Shown one piece after another: positions 61,361 through 63,871 of a stretch of DNA of 63,871 bases (positions are counted from its first letter, which is position 1; the number at the start of each line of letters is the position of its first letter). The DNA is from Bacteroidales bacterium UBA4814. GTDB taxonomy: Bacteria; Bacteroidota; Bacteroidia; Bacteroidales; UBA7960. The stretch spans positions 1 to 63,871 of the forward strand of contig DHFW01000018.1 in the NCBI GenBank assembly GCA_002402465.1, in the 5' to 3' direction. Under the pieces are notes generated by a model. That model did no database searches. It was not told where the DNA came from and worked only from the letters and a program-made list of their open reading frames with translations. The position numbers were made by a program, and so were the translations under genes.

Positions 61361-62830
61361 ATGAATAAGTCGAAAGAAGTCAAATCGTTAATAAAAAGGA
61401 AAAGGTCCAGAATTGATCGCAACAATTCGAGGGTAATTACCAGGGCTCATATTCCTGGCGATTTGTCGCGTGTTAGCAAAATAATCGACAGGGTAATTAA
61501 CCTTTCAGAAGGTAAGGCAGAAGATTTGCTGAAAAATGTAACGGATAATTTCTACAGCAGACATAAAAATATAGAACAGCAGCTATTTGCACATTTCGAT
61601 AAGGTGAAGGAATATTTGCCGGAGAACACAGTGATAAGCGATACCAAAAAAGAACTGATAGGCGCATACTTCACAATGGAATATTCCATTGAATCGGCCG
61701 CCTTATTCAATCCTTCCATAGTAATGCACCCCGATCAGGACGGGGTAAAAAGTGGTGAGATACGTTTTATTATGAGCCTGAGGGCAACAGGAGAAGGGCA
61801 TATTTCGTCCATTGTTTTTCGAAGCGGGATCATCCAAAAGGATGGCACTTCCATTTTCGATAATGCTTCTGAATTTGTAGGCACTCCTAAAGTTTTGAAT
61901 GATCCCACATACGACAATCACTTATTCCGGCTTAAATTGAAAGATATGAATTCATGGGATGAAACAAGCAGCCGTATTATTGAAAAACTATCAGATAATT
62001 TCACCTATGGAGATTTAAAAGCAAGCATAAATGAATTATACCTGGATGTTGATTTTGCTCACAACGACCAGACAATCAAAACAATAAACTGGCTGGCAAA
62101 CTCGAACTACCAGATTAAGTTTGATGAAGATTCAAAAATATCTGAGCGTGTGGTATTTCCTGTTTCTGACAATGAAAGCAGGGGGATTGAGGATGCGCGG
62201 TTTGTGAAATTTTTCGATGAAAATGGCGAATCGATGTATTATGCAACTTATACAGCTTATAATGGTGAAAATATTCTTCCACATTTTTTGGAAACCAAAG
62301 ATTTTTTAAATTTCAATATCATTACATTAAATGGCAAGGCAGTCCAAAATAAAGGCATGGCTTTGTTTCCACGAAAAATCAAAGGTAAATATGCAATGCT
62401 TTCCCGTTTGGATGGTGAAAATAATTATATCATGTTTTCCAAACACTTACATTTCTGGAACGAAGCTAAAATTATTCAGGAACCAACCATGCCATGGGAG
62501 TTTGTTCAGATTGGCAATTGTGGTTCACCAATTGAAACAAGCAAAGGGTGGCTTGTTCTTACGCATGGTGTGGGAGCAATGAGGCAATACTCCATAAGTG
62601 CTGTTTTACTTGATCTTGAAGATCCATCAAAAGTGATTGCCCGTCTTGAAGAACCACTTATCAGCCCTACCGAAAAAGAACGTGAAGGGTATGTGCCCAA
62701 TGTCGTTTATTCATGTGGTTCTTTAATACATAATAACAGGCTTATTATTCCATATGCGATGTCTGATATAACATCAGGCATTATTACCATTAAAGTAAAA
62801 GATTTGATAAATTGCATGAAACCATGCTGA
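61361..62830 (+). CDS. GH130-like protein with about 170-residue N-terminal extension
   Basis: A 489-aa protein. The basic N terminus (KSLIKRKRSRIDRNNSRVIT) and the following helical domain to about residue 170 are not part of a minimal GH130. The propeller then shows RGIEDARFVKFFDENGESMY (Asp278), AMLSRLDGENNYIMFS, FVQIGNCGSPIETSKGWLVL and THGVGAMRQYSISAVLLDLE. Relative to its neighbour, Lys192 is replaced by Gln in the KIG motif and the usual EDPR is EDAR. It is thus a distinct subtype, possibly with changed phosphate handling or hydrolytic or binding function. Larger GH130 forms with extra helices have been seen in oligomannan phosphorylases. Confidence 0.82.
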   Translation: MNKSKEVKSLIKRKRSRIDRNNSRVITRAHIPGDLSRVSKIIDRVINLSEGKAEDLLKNVTDNFYSRHKNIEQQLFAHFDKVKEYLPENTVISDTKKELIGAYFTMEYSIESAALFNPSIVMHPDQDGVKSGEIRFIMSLRATGEGHISSIVFRSGIIQKDGTSIFDNASEFVGTPKVLNDPTYDNHLFRLKLKDMNSWDETSSRIIEKLSDNFTYGDLKASINELYLDVDFAHNDQTIKTINWLANSNYQIKFDEDSKISERVVFPVSDNESRGIEDARFVKFFDENGESMYYATYTAYNGENILPHFLETKDFLNFNIITLNGKAVQNKGMALFPRKIKGKYAMLSRLDGENNYIMFSKHLHFWNEAKIIQEPTMPWEFVQIGNCGSPIETSKGWLVLTHGVGAMRQYSISAVLLDLEDPSKVIARLEEPLISPTEKEREGYVPNVVYSCGSLIHNNRLIIPYAMSDITSGIITIKVKDLINCMKPC

Positions 62831-62910
62831 TGACGGCGAAAAATGAATTTTAAATACAACCGAGAATGAAAGCCATGGATTAAAATCTCTCATAACTTAA
62901 AATATTTTCA

Positions 62911-63498
62911 ATGGATGAAAAGAGCGGTTTAAAAAACTTCCCTGTCATTTGCGTAGGAGGTTCAGCCGGAGGACTCGACGCTTACATCAGGCTTCTGCAA
63001 AATCTGCCTGCAGATATGGGCGTGGCTATCGTCATCGTTAATCACTTAAGAACTGTTGCCACCCATCTTCATGAGATTCTTCCAATGCATACAACAATGC
63101 CGGTTGAGCTAATCACGGAAAGACTGGATATCGAACCCAACCACGTGTTTGTCATCCCTGAGAATCGCGACTTACATATTCTTGGTAACGAGTTCCGGCT
63201 TAAGCCCATATCAAAACCCAAAGGCTGGCCAAATGTCATTACAGTTTTTCTGCGTTCATTAACAACGAACTGGGACGGAAAAATCATCGCTGTCATTGTA
63301 TCTGGTTATGACGGTGATGGTGCTGAAGCTTTATGCGAAATTAAGGAAGCAGGTGGAATTACTATGGCGCAGTTGCCAGATACAGCAGCCCAGCCGGATA
63401 TGCCGGAAACTGCAATAGAGAGTGGGTGTATAGATTTCATTCTTTCACCCAAGGGTATAGCAAATGAAATAAAACGAATTGCTTCCGGTGAAATATAG
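62911..63498 (+). CDS. Stand-alone CheB-type methylesterase domain
   Basis: A 195-aa protein that is only the catalytic domain of CheB, with no receiver domain. The triad is Ser18 in VGGSAGGLDAYIRLLQNLP, His45 in VIVNHLRTVATHL and Asp134 in VSGYDGDGAEALCEI (this motif is usually GMGDDGA). No chemotaxis gene lies nearby. Regulation of another stress or signalling protein, or an esterase role in this cassette, is possible. It follows the second GH130 by 80 bases and may be the last gene of the operon. Confidence 0.88.
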   Translation: MDEKSGLKNFPVICVGGSAGGLDAYIRLLQNLPADMGVAIVIVNHLRTVATHLHEILPMHTTMPVELITERLDIEPNHVFVIPENRDLHILGNEFRLKPISKPKGWPNVITVFLRSLTTNWDGKIIAVIVSGYDGDGAEALCEIKEAGGITMAQLPDTAAQPDMPETAIESGCIDFILSPKGIANEIKRIASGEI

Positions 63499-63871
63499 AA
63501 CAAAACTTTCCACATCATCACCAGCATAGTTATGCATCAAGAATTTTTCAAACAACGAACACTGAGCAATTTGAGAATTCCAAGCCCGAAGGGCTTAAAT
63601 GTGAATAACCACAGGTGAAACCTGTGGTGTACAGCGACCGCCTAACTCAGCAACTCCGAAGGAGTTGAATATATCATCACCTGGAAAAATATTCAACCAC
63701 TCCATGGTTGCCAGGGGCATTGATGCTCTTTTACCCCGCATGCAAAACGGGGTAAATCAAATTAAATCCCTTCGGGATTTCGTTCTGCAAAGCGGGACTG
63801 CCTTTGCTTATCAACGGGTCGGTCGGTAAACTTGCACCCATTCTCCCAAAAAAGCTCAAGCGATATGTTTT
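63499..63871. repeat. Hairpin-array repeat region at the right edge
   Basis: No gene. At least six perfect inverted repeats follow one another. They are AAGCCC-GAA-GGGCTT (63582-63596), the nine-base arms 63608-63616/63620-63628 around GAA, CAACTCC-GAA-GGAGTTG (63651-63667), CAACCA/TGGTTG (63694-63710), TTTACCCCG/CGGGGTAAA (63730-63756) and AAATCCC-TTC-GGGATTT (63764-63780). The stems differ but the three-base GAA/TTC loops recur. The array ends in copy 2 of the dispersed repeat (63785-63839). Confidence 0.85.
63785..63839 (+). repeat. Dispersed repeat, copy 2 (right of the cassette)
   Basis: Matches 55351-55406 in the same orientation, including the identical end TAAACTTGCACCC. Together the two copies bracket the baeRF-HPF-GT-GH130-CheB cassette. 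Confidence 0.7.

Noticed and set aside
63575..63780. CRISPR array
   Set aside because: Units are palindromes of different sequence rather than identical repeats with spacers, and no cas gene is present.

Overview
The window reads as a chromosomal segment of a member of the Bacteroidota, probably a free-living or anaerobic Bacteroidales/Marinilabiliales-type organism. The signs are a SusC/SusD pair, porQ of the type IX secretion system, DUF3276 and DUF1573 proteins, Bacteroidota-type gene clusters (parAB-DUF5683-dapB-lepB; nusB-DUF1573-yajC-ybbR-coaE), almost no Shine-Dalgarno sequences, and many copies of the Bacteroidota housekeeping -7 element TAnnTTTG just upstream of genes. No rRNA, tRNA, CRISPR array or transposase was recognised.

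Layout. 1-17.1 kb is core housekeeping: on the minus strand parA-parB-DUF5683-dapB-lepB and a PUR-domain protein; on the plus strand nusB-DUF1573-yajC-ybbR-coaE, then porQ-ispH-subtilase-outer-membrane protein; on the minus strand ruvX-def-M16 peptidase-O-methyltransferase. 17.2-41.7 kb is a complete polysaccharide utilisation locus whose enzymes point to beta-1,2-glucan (sophoran). It holds a membrane-spanning one-component regulator, SusC, SusD, a LamG lipoprotein, two GH144-type (endo-beta-1,2-glucanase family) lipoproteins, a discoidin plus (alpha/alpha)6-barrel protein of unassigned family, a GPH sugar symporter, a cytoplasmic GH35 protein, a cytoplasmic GH94 protein of 1,2-beta-oligoglucan phosphorylase type, and an esterase. 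The reading is: the surface GH144 enzymes cut the glucan, SusCD imports it, the periplasmic enzyme trims it, the GPH carrier brings sophoro-oligosaccharides in, and GH35/GH94 convert them to glucose 1-phosphate and short oligomers. A ROK kinase and a FucP-like sugar carrier follow (41.8-44.2 kb), next to decayed remnants of a GH20 hexosaminidase and a GH29 fucosidase (44.3-45.6 kb).

45.6-55.3 kb is core again: dapD, an O-antigen ligase-like protein, threonylcarbamoyl-AMP synthase, a CCA-adding-type enzyme, a pRiA4b ORF-3-like protein overlapping miaA, folP-cdaA, DUF1599, and a lone DppB-type permease.

55.3-63.9 kb is the most unusual part: an A+T-richer cassette with the order baeRF (bacterial eRF1-like), ribosome hibernation factor, GT4-(alpha/alpha)6 fusion, GH130, GT4, GH130 with N-terminal extension, and a stand-alone CheB methylesterase domain. 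Similar 55-base repeats lie at both ends, and a cluster of perfect hairpins lies at its right end. I infer a dormancy- or stress-linked system that makes and phosphorolyses a small glycan, possibly a beta-mannan reserve analogous to mannogen, co-expressed with ribosome-silencing factors.
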